From: Centropristis striata
Taxonomy: Eukaryota; Chordata; Actinopteri; Perciformes; Serranidae
Length of the DNA: 64,000 nt
NCBI RefSeq assembly: GCF_030273125.1
Contig: NC_081537.1
Location: forward strand, 18,660,603-18,724,602
Direction of reading: 5' to 3'
The notes beneath the pieces are model-generated. The model was not told the DNA's origin. It saw only the letters and a program-made list of their open reading frames with translations, and did not search any database. Positions 62,524 through 64,000 of this stretch are shown one piece after another. The position numbers and the translations under genes were made by a program. Each line of letters opens with the position of its first letter. Positions within the stretch are counted from its first letter, which is position 1.

Positions 62524-63160
62524 GAGAAAATCTAAGAAAAGTCACATAGAAACATATAGAGAAAAAACATATAATGACCCAAAGAAAATACATATAGAGA
62601 TGGATAGGAAAATATTAGAAAAGACATAGAGATGGATAGAAACAAGGCATATAGACTCTAAGAAAAGACCGATAGAGAAAAAACAAAAAGACTAGAAAAG
62701 ACATAGAGACAGATAGACTAAGAAAAAACATGGGGACTCTAAGATAAGACAGATAGAGACATAAAGAGATTAGACATAACAAGACTAAGAAAATACATAG
62801 AAACAGATGGAGGCATAAAGGAATTAGACATAAAATACTAAGAAAAGACATATAGAGATGAAGAAAAGACAGAAAGAGATATCGAGATTAGACAAACAAC
62901 AGACTGATAGAGACAAAGAAAAGATGGATAGGGACTCGAAGAAAAGAGAGATGTATAGAGAAAAAAAACATAAAAAAGACAAAGAAAAGACTGAGACTAA
63001 GAAAATACTGAAAGAGAGAGATGGACACAAAGAAAACACATATATAGACTAAGAAAAGACAGATGGAGACCTACAGAGACAAGACATAAAAAACCTGTAG
63101 TGAAATACATAGAGACAAGACCTATAGAGACTAAGAAAAGACATAGAGATTATAAGACAC
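62524..63160. repeat. Purine-rich degenerate minisatellite
   Basis: Over 20 imperfect copies of a unit like ACTAAGAAAAGACATAGAGA with interspersed GATGGATAG and AAAACATA. The + strand is strongly purine-rich (mostly A and G). Both strands stay open for 60-80 codons because of composition, not coding. Confidence 0.9.
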
Positions 63161-64000
63161 AGATAACTTAATAATATTTAATATTTTAGCTGGTTTAAAA
63201 ATAACTACTATATGTCATGTGAATAAACAGCTAAAACATCCTGTAATGCATCAGCAGCAGTATGAAACTCAATGAGATTCAGCCTCGCGATATAAGACCC
63301 ATTTTGTAACTGGTGCAAAGGTTTCATTTTGGCACCATCAATCCAGCTAGATTTAAGAGCTCCTTATTGCTAAAAGTGGTTTAAATGTTAAAGGGGAGTG
63401 AGGAAGTGAGTTCTCTTCCCGCAGTGTTAATGGAAAGGTCTAACAGAAGAGAGCAGCCCTGTGATATTTTTGAGTCATTAGAGCTTCCCTTGGTCTCCCC
63501 GGGGTGCAAATTTCTCCAGCTTAGATTATCTAAAAAGCCGTGACGAATGTTATCAAGAGTCTGATAGAATTTGTTGGAAAATATGTTGACTGATAAACCG
63601 CTCCTAATATTAGATCAGGTGTCTGAAATAAAGGTAATCTAATTTAATAAATTGGTCCGATAATGAAGGTTTTTGACCTTGCCTTATCTTTGAGCACAGG
63701 CAGATGCGGCAGCTATTACGGCAATAGTATGCAAATAGATTGTGATCATTATCGAAGGGTGCTCTCTGAACTCAATTAGCAAGTATGATCTGCTGATAAC
63801 TTTTCATTAGCATATATGCTGGGTGTCTGCAGTGCACATAATCTGGCAAGTCTTCATGTGTGCACCAACCACGACTGCAGGAAGTTGAATAAAAAAGCAA
63901 CAAGGGTATGAAAAGCGAATCCTCCGTCTGTGCATGAGATGTAAATGTACAGCACATAGCCATCAATCAGCAGTAATGGGGTGATTTTTCTGACACTGAC
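63161..64000. promoter_or_regulatory. Possible conserved non-coding element with an octamer site
   Basis: 63280-63780 is repeat-free and contains ATGCAAAT (63729-63736, POU octamer consensus), AATCTAATTTAATAAATT and TTATCTTTGAGCAC. It could be a dock1 intronic enhancer. Texture and one motif are the only support. Confidence 0.25.

Noticed and set aside
62615..63052. Open frames on both strands with leucine/serine-rich or lysine-rich repeats
   Set aside because: Products of a purine-rich minisatellite; low complexity on both strands.

Overview
This window is vertebrate nuclear DNA, almost certainly from a bony fish. It is mostly intron and intergenic-type sequence, with very little coding. 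Two recognisable genes overlap in it. On the + strand are two consecutive exons of dock1 (45453-45554 and 47774-47868), encoding part of a DOCK180-type Rac exchange factor. On the - strand are two exons of insyn2a (formerly FAM196A): the large first coding exon (17693-18929) and a 72-base second coding exon (8528-8599) that is too short to show as a long open frame. In human, INSYN2A (FAM196A) lies antisense inside an intron of DOCK1, and the same arrangement is visible here: the 45 kb left of the first dock1 exon behaves as one dock1 intron hosting insyn2a. The last insyn2a coding exon (about 45-60 codons by comparison with the mammalian protein) was not found and probably lies off the left edge. 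The dock1 exons before and after the two found here were not seen either.

Layout: 1-8527 is the last insyn2a intron, with a nested transposon pair at 6790-7850. Coding exon 2 is at 8528-8599. The next 9 kb of intron holds several hAT-type elements, including a transposase relic (14942-16089) that is itself interrupted by a retroelement fragment, and a large palindromic MITE (16289-16639). The main insyn2a exon is at 17693-18929. A GC-rich block at 29785-30290, ending on the - strand in a strong splice donor and flanked by CA, GT and GA microsatellites, is the best candidate for the insyn2a promoter and 5' untranslated exon. From 30 to 45 kb the DNA is AT-rich dock1 intron with more DNA transposons. 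After the dock1 exons, 47869-64000 is the next dock1 intron, again rich in DNA transposons, simple repeats and local duplications, with a purine-rich minisatellite at 62524-63160.

The mobile elements carry their own evidence. Several have matching inverted ends plus 8-base target duplications (hAT type: 7129-7706, 34562-35009, 48754-49375, 49806-50423). Others have TA-flanked ends (Tc1/mariner-like: three copies of one family at 38893, 43752 and 54824, and three copies of a palindromic family at 16289, 36862 and 53432). Family-level statements come from recall and comparison by eye; no database search was run. No bacterial, viral, CRISPR, tRNA or rRNA feature was seen. Nothing here convincingly looks like a wholly new system. 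The most valuable points are the nested antisense gene pair, the recovered micro-exon, the candidate 5' exon with upstream ORFs, repeat-borne nuclear-receptor-like palindromes, and a duplicated non-repeat block at 55973/57401.
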